Shown in pieces: positions 1-5,690 of a stretch of 6,154 nt of DNA. The DNA is from Desulfurococcales archaeon (GTDB taxonomy: Archaea; Thermoproteota; Thermoprotei_A; Sulfolobales; NBVN01). The notes under the pieces are model-generated. The model had not been told where the DNA came from. It was given only the letters and a program-made list of their open reading frames with translations, and did no database searches. Positions within the stretch are counted from its first letter, which is position 1. Every line of letters begins with the position of its first letter. Position numbers and translations under genes: made by a program. Location: NCBI GenBank assembly GCA_021163585.1, contig JAGGTW010000111.1:1-6154 (forward strand). Direction: 5' to 3'.

Positions 1-562
1 GCGTTGTTGATAGACCTATAGCTAATATGAGCCCTGGGAACGAGAAGAAAATATCCGTTATACGCATAATCACTTCATCTACCTTCCCTCCGAAGTACCC
101 AGCTACCAAACCCAGGAGAACACCTACAGGGAAGCTTATAGCTATTACCAGCAGTGAGATTATTAGCGATACCCTAGCACCATACAGTAGCAGGCTAAGT
201 ACGTCACGCCCGTACTCATCTGTTCCTAAGAGGAAGAGTTCCTTATGGGGTCCGTGCGTGAGTGGGGGAAGGAACTTATACCTCATATCCTGAAATATTA
301 GGAAATTATTATACTTATATGGCGCAATGAGGGGTCCGAAGATCGCCATGAAGAGGAATATGAGCACCAGTACCAACCCAACAAGTCCAGGGACAGACCT
401 ATTTAGTGCATATAGCATGAGCTTCCACTCACTTAATCTGGCTGTGTTTCTCTTTTTCCATCTAGGCCTTAGTGTATTAATTACCTTAGCAATGAACTCG
501 ATGAACATATCTGCCAGCTTATCCAAGACCTTCTTTTCATATACTTCAGTGGCTTCACTCAT
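1..562 (-). CDS. dppC: Dipeptide/oligopeptide ABC transporter permease, DppC type (3' part outside window)
   Basis: One of the two membrane subunits of a peptide-type ABC importer; it would pair with the DppB-type protein encoded just upstream to form the channel. The gene starts at ATG 562-560 and runs off base 1, leaving 187 codons. Residues 1-50 are a charged cytoplasmic region, longer than in many DppC proteins. A first membrane segment lies at about 57-79 and ends in GPLIAPY. The family motif GTDEYGRD is at 113-120, followed by a membrane segment at about 128-157 (ending GYFGG) and DIFFSFPGLILAIG near the cut edge. The ATPase-contacting EAA loop should lie beyond the window. The start is supported by AGGTGAG three bases before the ATG. 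It lies 11 bases after the DppB stop, so the two are surely co-transcribed. The true substrate (peptide, sugar or other) cannot be told from the permease. Confidence 0.95.
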   Translation of the reverse strand, partial: MSEATEVYEKKVLDKLADMFIEFIAKVINTLRPRWKKRNTARLSEWKLMLYALNRSVPGLVGLVLVLIFLFMAIFGPLIAPYKYNNFLIFQDMRYKFLPPLTHGPHKELFLLGTDEYGRDVLSLLLYGARVSLIISLLVIAISFPVGVLLGLVAGYFGGKVDEVIMRITDIFFSFPGLILAIGLSTT

Positions 563-565
563 AAT

Positions 566-572
566 CTCACCT
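566..572 (-). promoter_or_regulatory. Shine-Dalgarno site of the dppC-type gene
   Basis: On the minus strand the sequence reads AGGTGAG, three bases before the ATG at 562. It begins just after the stop codon of the preceding permease gene (574-576). This is the strong internal-gene ribosome site expected within a crenarchaeal operon, where first genes are often leaderless, and it fixes the start of the downstream gene. Confidence 0.75.
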
Positions 573-573
573 A

Positions 574-1614
574 TTAATACCTTATTCTAGGATCTACGAA
601 TGCGTAGAGGATGTCAGCTATTAAATTCACGACCATAAATGTTAAGGCGAAGAGCAGAACACTACCTATTAGGGCTGGGTAGTCAAAGTAGTATATTGCT
701 TCAATCATATACTTACCGAGCCCTGGAATCCCGAATACCGTCTCTATTATAGGTGAGCCTCCAAGTAAGTAGCCGAACTCTATACCGACGATCGTTATTA
801 TTGGGACTAAAGCGTTTTTGAGGGCATGCCTGACCAACATAGTTTTCCTAAGTCCCCTTGCCTCACCGAAATCTACATAACTGGATGTCCATGCGTCGAG
901 AAATGAATTCCTTGTCATCCTGGCTACTATTCCTATTTCAATAAATCCTAGAACGAACGCCGGGAGTGACAGCCTAGAAATTATTTCAAACGCTATGCCG
1001 TATTCCCCTTGGAGTAAGGCGTCGAGAACCATTATCCCCGTGATCTTCGAGGTGGGTTGCGGTATTCCAGCAATACTGATTAAGTGGAATTTAACGAAGA
1101 ATAAATAAATAAGTAAGTAGCCCAGCCAGAAATTAGGTGATGACACTCCAATAAGCGCCAGTATTCTGACCGCAGTATCGAGTACCGTATCCTTCTTAAG
1201 TGCTGACAATATACCCAGAGGAATCCCTATGAATATCACGTAGAGTAGGGCAATTAACGCTAGCTGTAAGGTTATGAAAAAACGCCCATATCTTGATTCA
1301 CCTACTCCGTATATTAGGTCATCCCATATTCTATTATGGGTTCTCGGGCTAACTATTTCGTTCTTAAATATTTTCTCAATAAAAAACGCATACTGAACAT
1401 ACCATGGGTCATTAAGGTGGTACTCTCTCTTTATTCTTTCAATGACTTCAGGCTTAGCCTTCTCCCCGCCAGCCCAAGCCCTAGCCGGGTTCACGGGAAT
1501 TACATTAGCTACTATGAAGACAAGAAAAGTCACACCTATTAGAGTAGGTATGAACGTTATAAATCTACGTATTAGGAATGCCTTTAGCCCAGGCAACCTG
1601 CTACACCTACTCAC
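574..1614 (-). CDS. dppB: Dipeptide/oligopeptide ABC transporter permease, DppB type
   Basis: Membrane subunit of a peptide-type ABC importer, partner of the DppC-type permease that follows. At 346 residues it has the usual length (about 310-350). It opens with the family pattern FLIRRFITFIPTLIGVTFLVF (a 21-residue stretch from about 13, containing the first membrane segment) and has further hydrophobic segments near 112-137, 146-174, 268-290 and 315-338. The cytoplasmic EAA loop that docks on the ATPase is clear: EARGL at 251-255 and RHALKNALVP at 262-271. The end VDPRIRY is the classic DppB C-terminus. The start is uncertain. GTG 1614 has no ribosome site but lies where a leaderless transcript would begin. 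TTG 1596 (residue 7) has AGGTG seven bases upstream and gives the more family-like N-terminus. It lies 174 bases after the binding-protein gene, with its own probable promoter. Confidence 0.95.
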   Translation of the reverse strand: MSRCSRLPGLKAFLIRRFITFIPTLIGVTFLVFIVANVIPVNPARAWAGGEKAKPEVIERIKREYHLNDPWYVQYAFFIEKIFKNEIVSPRTHNRIWDDLIYGVGESRYGRFFITLQLALIALLYVIFIGIPLGILSALKKDTVLDTAVRILALIGVSSPNFWLGYLLIYLFFVKFHLISIAGIPQPTSKITGIMVLDALLQGEYGIAFEIISRLSLPAFVLGFIEIGIVARMTRNSFLDAWTSSYVDFGEARGLRKTMLVRHALKNALVPIITIVGIEFGYLLGGSPIIETVFGIPGLGKYMIEAIYYFDYPALIGSVLLFALTFMVVNLIADILYAFVDPRIRY

Positions 1615-1633
1615 TGCTTTTCATGCAGGCCAA

Positions 1634-1648
1634 TAATTTAAGTTTTTA
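1634..1648 (-). promoter_or_regulatory. Probable BRE/TATA promoter of the permease genes
   Basis: On the minus strand the sequence reads TAAAAACTTAAATTA: an A-rich BRE-like stretch followed by the TATA-like TTAAATTA (1641-1634). Its centre lies about 24 bases before GTG 1614, so transcription would begin close to 1611-1614. That fits a leaderless message or one starting just before the AGGTG at 1608-1604. The region is very AT-rich, so a chance match is possible. Confidence 0.5.
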
Positions 1649-1726
1649 GTTATTATTGAATGTTGACGAGTATTTAATTTAATCATATATTAACTAATAA
1701 TTTCTAGTATGTACTGTAATTATTGT

Positions 1727-1783
1727 AAAAAATCAATTAAGATCCTAAATTAAAAACATGAAATTAATAATTAAATTAAAAAA
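1727..1783 (-). terminator. T-run cluster after the binding-protein gene (probable archaeal terminator)
   Basis: Downstream of the binding-protein stop, the minus strand carries three T-runs: T6 at 1783-1778, T5 at 1756-1752 and T6 at 1732-1727. They lie in an otherwise A/T-only background. Archaeal RNA polymerase terminates at such U-rich tracts without a strong hairpin. This would end or reduce transcription between receptor and permeases, as is common for binding proteins needed in excess. No other gene is visible in the 1615-1788 gap. Confidence 0.5.
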
Positions 1784-1788
1784 TTCAC

Positions 1789-4077
1789 TTATGGTTTAAA
1801 GCCATAGAGCTGCTCCCACAGTGTTGTGTTCCAGTAGTACGGGTTATAATGTAAGTATAGGTAGCTACCCTCAACGTACTCCTTGATGTAGTAAGATCCT
1901 GAACCTATTGGATACTTATGTATGAATTTATGGACAGGATCGCTCTCCCCTACACCAAAGTATTTGGTCCACGCAGTTGGGTTTTTGCCGTTTTCACACT
2001 CTTTCAGCATTTGCTCGTACTTTCCTTTAAGCTCGTCAACGTAGTCGAATGGATACTTTAACGGTATAACGTACGTACAAGGATCGGCAAGTATGCTGAG
2101 TATTGGTGGGTAGGGCTTATAAAGTTTCAGCATGACCACACCTGCCGTCGGTCCTTTATAACCGAACACGCTGAGGAGGTCCTTTAGTGAGCTTACCTTT
2201 ACTTCCTTCCCGTGGTACTCAGTTACTAGCTGGTGCTCAGACAATACCTTATTGAATTCCTCCTCACTGAGGACTTTCGAAGCATTAACGTCTATAAAGT
2301 CCGCGATAAGCCATGAAGGCTCGCCCTGAAGTCTCGCAACTCTCCATATACTCCAAAGAGCATCTATAGCGCTTATGTCATAAACCTTATTATGCCATGG
2401 GTCATAAGCCTTTACATTACCTCTTATTATGAAGTACCACTCAGTTCCTTTCTCATTATGTGCCCAAGCTACGGCCAAATCTGGGACTAACTCTTTCAGA
2501 TTATCCCTCCAGTACGTCACTAATGTATCACCTATATTGTTGAAGACGCTCCATCCTAGTAATTCGTAGTTAAAATGCGGGTCAAGCGTTTGCGGCCACA
2601 GTCCTACAGCTACCACATATGTACTAGGGTCATTAGAGTAATCTTTAATTCCCGTAGAGACTGTGGGTGCATTAGGAACTTCCCAGACGAGGTCTGCCCT
2701 CTCGAAGTTCTCATTTAGTGTTGGGTTAAAGTATCTGTCCTGAACCCAGCTCCAGTAAGGTCTCACTAAGAGGCCCTGTGTTAACCATATGATGACGTTC
2801 AGCTTATTAGAGAGTATGAATACTGCCTGATATATAGGCTCCCTTATTTCTGGATTTAATATGTTTCTACCAGCAATTATTAGTGCGTCTACAGTAACAT
2901 TCCTGTACCAAGCTGGATCTATATTTATCCAAGCTGACGACTTCTTAATGGGTAATGTGTTCTTCCAGTCTGGCACGTATGAGACCACTAGGTATGGCTT
3001 CCCTGTCACACTGACCTTAGCTCCAGTACCCTTCATACCTACGACCACATAGTACTTGGGAGTGTCTATCACTGTCGCATTCATGACGTACTTACCTACA
3101 TCTTCAGGCTTATTAACTACATACACATGTACTTCCTTGAATTTCGTTCCACCGTAGAATATGGGATAAACATAATCATCAGGATCCATGTAGTCCGGAC
3201 CCCACCCGTCTAGAGCTGCATCAGTCTCCATGGTCTCAGTTTTACTCAGGAATACAGACCAAGCTAGCCCCCTTATGCTTATCTTGAAACCTAACTTACT
3301 CCATGACTGAGATATCAGCACAGCGGTCTTCTCACGTTCTGTTAGTCCTGAAGGATACCATATTTCGAAACTATACTTAGATGGATCTATCCCAGATTTC
3401 TTAATAAGTTCCTTAGCCATCTCCATCCTCTTCTCATACGGTATGGCGGTGTAGTTAATTATATTATACTCGGTATATCCCATCATTCCCTTCGGTATGA
3501 CACCGTATAGCGGCTTTGCGTAGTTTGCATATGCTGTAGAGAGTATTAATTCGTAAGGTACTGCCAGCGTTAACGCCCGCCTAACCAGTGGATTATTGAA
3601 AGGCGGTTTCTGAGTATTTAACTCGATCCAAGTTATTCTAGGGGTGAGAATCTCCCTCTCCTTAATTATTTTATAATTTCCTTGCGTATAGCCAAGTACG
3701 TCGGCAACGTTTTCAGGAGGAATAGCGGCTGCATCCACAGTTCCACTTCTTAGCAAGTTAACTCTTGTCATAGCATCTTTATTCACAATAATTAACAAGC
3801 TCTTATGAAACACTTTCTTCACAGCAGGTGCAGTTGTCGTTACCGTGGTTGTTGTAGAGGTTGCTGGCGGAGTTGACGTAGTAACAGCAGTCGACGTAGG
3901 GGTAGTTGACGTAGAGGTTAAGGGTGATGTAGTTGAAGTTGCTGGAGTGGTTGTTTGAGGTGCTTTAGGTTGAGTAAGGTAGTAAGCCCCTACGGCAGCC
4001 GCTACTATAATTATGATTATTACGACAGCGATTAAGGCCTTAGAAGCACCCCTCCTCAGTAGCGTATTCACCACCAC
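1789..4077 (-). CDS. Membrane-anchored family 5 (DppA/OppA-like) substrate-binding protein, circularly permuted
   Basis: Extracellular receptor of the adjacent ABC importer; it captures the solute (probably a peptide, though family 5 members in thermophiles can also bind oligosaccharides) and hands it to the permeases. It has 762 residues. Residues 1-34 are a signal/anchor: RRG at 8-10, then a very hydrophobic helix. Residues 38-86 form a Thr/Ser/Pro stalk. The conserved blocks then appear in shifted order: LLRSGTVDAAAIPPE at 108-122, LNTQKPPFNNPLVRRAL at 153-169, WYPSG at 240-244, and GWGPDY...YPIFY at 291-308, normally the second half. They are followed by GLWPQTLDPHF at 492-502, NNIGDTLVTY at 513-522, LVPDLAVAW at 530-538, PIGSGSYYIKEY at 723-734 and NPYYW at 745-749, normally the first half. 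The frame is open throughout. The start is one of three consecutive GTG codons (4077, 4074, 4071); the first fits the TATA distance. Several Asn-X-Ser/Thr sites suggest glycosylation. Confidence 0.93.
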   Translation of the reverse strand: MVVNTLLRRGASKALIAVVIIIIIVAAAVGAYYLTQPKAPQTTTPATSTTSPLTSTSTTPTSTAVTTSTPPATSTTTTVTTTAPAVKKVFHKSLLIIVNKDAMTRVNLLRSGTVDAAAIPPENVADVLGYTQGNYKIIKEREILTPRITWIELNTQKPPFNNPLVRRALTLAVPYELILSTAYANYAKPLYGVIPKGMMGYTEYNIINYTAIPYEKRMEMAKELIKKSGIDPSKYSFEIWYPSGLTEREKTAVLISQSWSKLGFKISIRGLAWSVFLSKTETMETDAALDGWGPDYMDPDDYVYPIFYGGTKFKEVHVYVVNKPEDVGKYVMNATVIDTPKYYVVVGMKGTGAKVSVTGKPYLVVSYVPDWKNTLPIKKSSAWINIDPAWYRNVTVDALIIAGRNILNPEIREPIYQAVFILSNKLNVIIWLTQGLLVRPYWSWVQDRYFNPTLNENFERADLVWEVPNAPTVSTGIKDYSNDPSTYVVAVGLWPQTLDPHFNYELLGWSVFNNIGDTLVTYWRDNLKELVPDLAVAWAHNEKGTEWYFIIRGNVKAYDPWHNKVYDISAIDALWSIWRVARLQGEPSWLIADFIDVNASKVLSEEEFNKVLSEHQLVTEYHGKEVKVSSLKDLLSVFGYKGPTAGVVMLKLYKPYPPILSILADPCTYVIPLKYPFDYVDELKGKYEQMLKECENGKNPTAWTKYFGVGESDPVHKFIHKYPIGSGSYYIKEYVEGSYLYLHYNPYYWNTTLWEQLYGFKP
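1807..2628 (-). other. Canonical N-terminal half of the solute-binding fold, placed last
   Basis: Residues 484-757. This block normally comes directly after the signal peptide: the first strand with GLWPQTLDPHF, NNIGDTLVTY, the LVPDLAVAW element, the WYFIIRGNVKAYDP hairpin, and the lobe ending in PIGSGSYYIKEY and NPYYWN. Here it ends the protein, with only a dozen residues after NPYYW. The usual next element (strand plus L-x-SG-x-VD) is found instead at residue 90, right after the stalk. Confidence 0.8.
2668..3816 (-). other. Canonical C-terminal half of the solute-binding fold, placed first
   Basis: Residues 88-470. In normal DppA/OppA proteins this block follows the NP-x-YW motif: a beta strand, then the L-x-SG-x-VD-x-A-x-IPPE element, the NTQKPPF...VRRAL element, the helix-rich lobe with WYPSG, GWG-x-DY-x-DPD, and finally the closing helices with Y-x-x-NPT. 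All of these occur here in the usual internal order. About 75 residues (312-387) between IFYGG and the VDALI helix have no counterpart that I recognise in the standard family. Confidence 0.8.
3820..4077 (-). other. N-terminal anchor and Ser/Thr/Pro stalk of the binding protein
   Basis: Encodes residues 1-86. A short basic head ending in LLRRG is followed by ASKALIAVV, an all-aliphatic helix to about residue 34, then a 49-residue stretch dominated by T, S, P and A. The arrangement resembles the class III (archaellin/pilin-like) signal peptides known from sulfolobal sugar-binding proteins, where PibD cuts after K/R-G and the hydrophobic helix stays in the mature protein. An uncleaved membrane anchor is the simple alternative. 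The stalk is probably O-glycosylated and holds the receptor away from the membrane. Confidence 0.7.
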
Positions 4078-4095
4078 GTATAATTCTATTAATGT

Positions 4096-4114
4096 CCTTT
4101 ATTAAAGGTTTACT
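4096..4114 (-). promoter_or_regulatory. Promoter of the binding-protein gene: TATA box inside a perfect palindrome
   Basis: Bases 4096-4108 are CCTTTATTAAAGG, a perfect 6-base inverted repeat about one central base. On the minus strand it contains TTTAATAAA, and its centre is 25 bases before GTG 4077, the expected place for a TATA box of a leaderless transcript. A BRE-like GTAAAC precedes it (4114-4109). No ribosome site is present before the GTG, in keeping with leaderless translation. Confidence 0.65.
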
Positions 4115-4173
4115 AATACTAATAGCTGGCAGTACTTATTTTCGGCACTACGTCAGCATCCTTACTTAAATCC

Positions 4174-4809
4174 CTATCTCACGAGTTCCTCAGCATGCAC
4201 AAGAATCTCCTTTGCAATTTTTCTGAGTTTCCGCTGGGTAGTACAGTGCCTCACTACGTTCTCACAATGCTTAATATTCTCTAGAAGTGCCTTAGCCTTA
4301 CTTAAGTCCCCAACACTGAGTAAGTACTTCAGTTTAGTGAAATACACGAGTGCTTCAATAATTGCTGGTTGCACCCTACAATATGCCTTAGGCTTAACCT
4401 TTACATACTCGATGTACACTGGCCTAAGCTCTGCTCTAAGATAATTTCTTCCGAACTTAACAGACTCAAGCACACACTCTACATAAGCTTGGCACCCAGC
4501 TATTCTGGGTGCCGTAACCCGGCACGAGGACTTAAATCTTAGATACTCTTTCTTAAGTACGGCCCAATAAAATACTTCCGGGTCGGATGTGACATTCAGC
4601 ACATAGTCCTTTGCCCCTGACTTAATCATTATGTACGTTCTAGAGCCAGCATAAACCCTAATTATTGGTAGCCCACGCTTAGAAAGTCTTACACCCATTG
4701 GTGCAGCATTTACTTCACCACCTAAATTTAGGGTCAGTAATACCTCACTGACCTGTGTTTTAGAGAAACCTAAGTTCTCCAACGTATACATGGTATTCAC
4801 ATCAGTCAT
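4174..4809 (-). CDS. DUF447 family protein (predicted flavin-binding split barrel)
   Basis: Recognised as DUF447 from the N-terminal pattern LENLGF...VSEVLLTLN with NAAPMGV at 34-40, and from the helical C-terminal half with IIEALVYFTKLKYLL near 150-164. At 211 residues it has about the expected length. Structures of this family, as I recall, show a flavin-reductase-like split barrel that can bind FMN; the enzymatic role is not established. No signal peptide or membrane segment is visible, so it should be cytoplasmic. Six cysteines (96, 106, 112, 144, 182, 189) are unusual, including H-C-x5-H-C at 181-189. ATG 4809 was chosen over ATG 4791 (residue 7) by promoter distance; both would fit the family. 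It is divergent from an MptE gene and an AfpA/DmrX-like flavoprotein gene, which suggests a part in pterin cofactor synthesis or reduction (inference). Confidence 0.85.
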   Translation of the reverse strand: MTDVNTMYTLENLGFSKTQVSEVLLTLNLGGEVNAAPMGVRLSKRGLPIIRVYAGSRTYIMIKSGAKDYVLNVTSDPEVFYWAVLKKEYLRFKSSCRVTAPRIAGCQAYVECVLESVKFGRNYLRAELRPVYIEYVKVKPKAYCRVQPAIIEALVYFTKLKYLLSVGDLSKAKALLENIKHCENVVRHCTTQRKLRKIAKEILVHAEELVR

Positions 4810-4853
4810 GTCTTCCCCATTATGCTGGGTGTGCGGTACTTAAATTATTTTAA
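4810..4853. promoter_or_regulatory. Compact divergent promoter between the DUF447 and mptE genes
   Basis: Only 44 bases separate the two ATG codons. The A/T block at 4839-4855 (CTTAAATTATTTTAAAT, nearly palindromic) offers TATA boxes in both directions. On the minus strand, TTTAAGTA at 4844-4837, with an A-rich BRE before it, would start transcription about five bases before ATG 4809. On the plus strand the same block is too close to ATG 4854 and would start transcription near 4869-4878, inside the open frame. One block probably serves both genes, tying their expression together. Confidence 0.6.
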
Positions 4854-5690
4854 ATGCTTACAGGCAATACGTCATTGGTAGCTGAAGTGGTCACCGACCA
4901 AACAAGATTGAGATGGTGGCTTCCTAAGTACTATTGGATTGCGAGGCTCATGAGGTATAATATACTAAAGGATAAGGAAGCGGCTGAGGTGCTCTCTGCA
5001 TTATTAAGTCCTGTGGAGCCTCCTGTGGCGACACTACAGAAGCTCATATGCGGTAAACCTATACTAGTGCTGGGTGCTGGCCCATCGCTCGACAACACAT
5101 TGAGTAAGTTAGTTAAGCTAGGCTATATGAACCGCCTAATTAGATACTACACGATCGTGACTGCTGACGGCGCTACTCAGGCACTATTAGAGCACGGCAT
5201 AACACCTGACATAGTCGTGACCGACCTTGACGGCGACTTAGGATCCATAATTACTGCAGGCATTAGAGGAGCTGTAATTATTGTTCATGGACACGGGGAC
5301 AATATAGTAAGACTGAGAACTCATGTAGAGGTTCTGAAGAGAGTTACGCCACGTCTCCTCGGTACGACTCAGGTAGAGCCCGTCTATCCCGTAGCTAATT
5401 TCGGGGGTTTCACTGATGGTGATAGAGCTATCTTTATTGCTGAGTATTTTGGGGCTGAGAAGGTAATTATGATTGGTATGGACTTCGGTGACGTCATTGG
5501 CAGGAGGTCTAAGCCATGGCTAAGGAGGGACGTCAGAGCCTCTGGGCAAAAGTTAATGAAGCTTAAAATAGCTGAAGAACTCATTTCATGGCTTGTCAGA
5601 GATCGAAGACTCACAGCATTCTCCGTAGGTGGTAGGCTGCTGGAGAACGTTAAGAAGATCTCAATTACTGAGTTCTGTAGGGTGCATTAA
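4854..5690 (+). CDS. mptE: 6-hydroxymethyl-7,8-dihydropterin diphosphokinase, MptE type (DUF115)
   Basis: Transfers diphosphate from ATP to 6-hydroxymethyl-7,8-dihydropterin, activating it for joining to the aminobenzoate-derived half of folate- or methanopterin-like cofactors; cytoplasmic. It is the archaeal replacement for bacterial FolK (MptE, described from Methanocaldococcus jannaschii). Visible motifs: LVLGAGPSLD at 71-80 (nucleotide-binding-like turn), TADGA at 103-107, TPDIVVTDLDGD at 117-128 with acidic residues probably binding metal, HGHGDN at 145-150, NFGGFTDGDRA at 182-192 and IMIGMDFG at 205-212. Conserved sequence begins about residue 20 (LRWWLPKYYW), so the first residues may not be translated. 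The TATA box lies immediately before ATG 4854, and TTG 4875 or GTG 4887 would fit a leaderless start better. The stop codon abuts the next gene, so they form an operon. Confidence 0.93.
   Translation: MLTGNTSLVAEVVTDQTRLRWWLPKYYWIARLMRYNILKDKEAAEVLSALLSPVEPPVATLQKLICGKPILVLGAGPSLDNTLSKLVKLGYMNRLIRYYTIVTADGATQALLEHGITPDIVVTDLDGDLGSIITAGIRGAVIIVHGHGDNIVRLRTHVEVLKRVTPRLLGTTQVEPVYPVANFGGFTDGDRAIFIAEYFGAEKVIMIGMDFGDVIGRRSKPWLRRDVRASGQKLMKLKIAEELISWLVRDRRLTAFSVGGRLLENVKKISITEFCRVH
5679..5684 (+). promoter_or_regulatory. Ribosome site supporting a TTG start of the flavoprotein gene
   Basis: AGGGTG lies inside the last codons of the mptE gene, six bases before TTG 5691. It supports TTG 5691 over the in-frame GTG 5703, which has only AGG three bases ahead. 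The TTG start also preserves the family-like N-terminus LRLVWGITGSG. Confidence 0.55.

Noticed and set aside
27..590. Two plus-strand open frames (27-293 and 327-590)
   Set aside because: They lie antisense to the DppC-type permease, whose frame carries clear family motifs, and their own products resemble nothing recognisable.
1607..1624. Five-codon frame ATG 1624 to TAG overlapping the dppB start
   Set aside because: It is very short, has no ribosome site, and its ATG would lie upstream of the predicted transcript start; it is probably chance.
1336..1636. Two overlapping plus-strand open frames (1336-1542 and 1442-1636)
   Set aside because: They are antisense shadows of the N-terminal part of the DppB-type permease and overlap each other.
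1741..1788. AT-rich inverted repeats such as AATTAATAATTAAATT as a possible origin or operator
   Set aside because: The stretch is almost pure A/T, where such symmetry arises easily; no origin boxes or repeated longer motif are visible.
2628..2668. Fusion of halves of two different receptors, or an assembly chimera, instead of a permutation
   Set aside because: The frame is open through the join, the linker shows no abrupt change, both halves fit one protein length without overlap or loss, and only one anchor and stalk is present. Reads would still be needed to exclude an artefact fully.
2861..3052. Plus-strand open frame antisense to the receptor
   Set aside because: It is short, has no recognisable motif, and the opposite strand is clearly coding.
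3872..3914. GTTGACGTAG-like sequence repeated three times (3872, 3890, 3905)
   Set aside because: The spacings are multiples of three and lie in the Thr/Ser stalk of the receptor, so this is codon repetition in a low-complexity coding stretch, not an operator array.
5384..5614. Minus-strand open frame inside mptE
   Set aside because: It is antisense to conserved MptE motifs and has no family features of its own.
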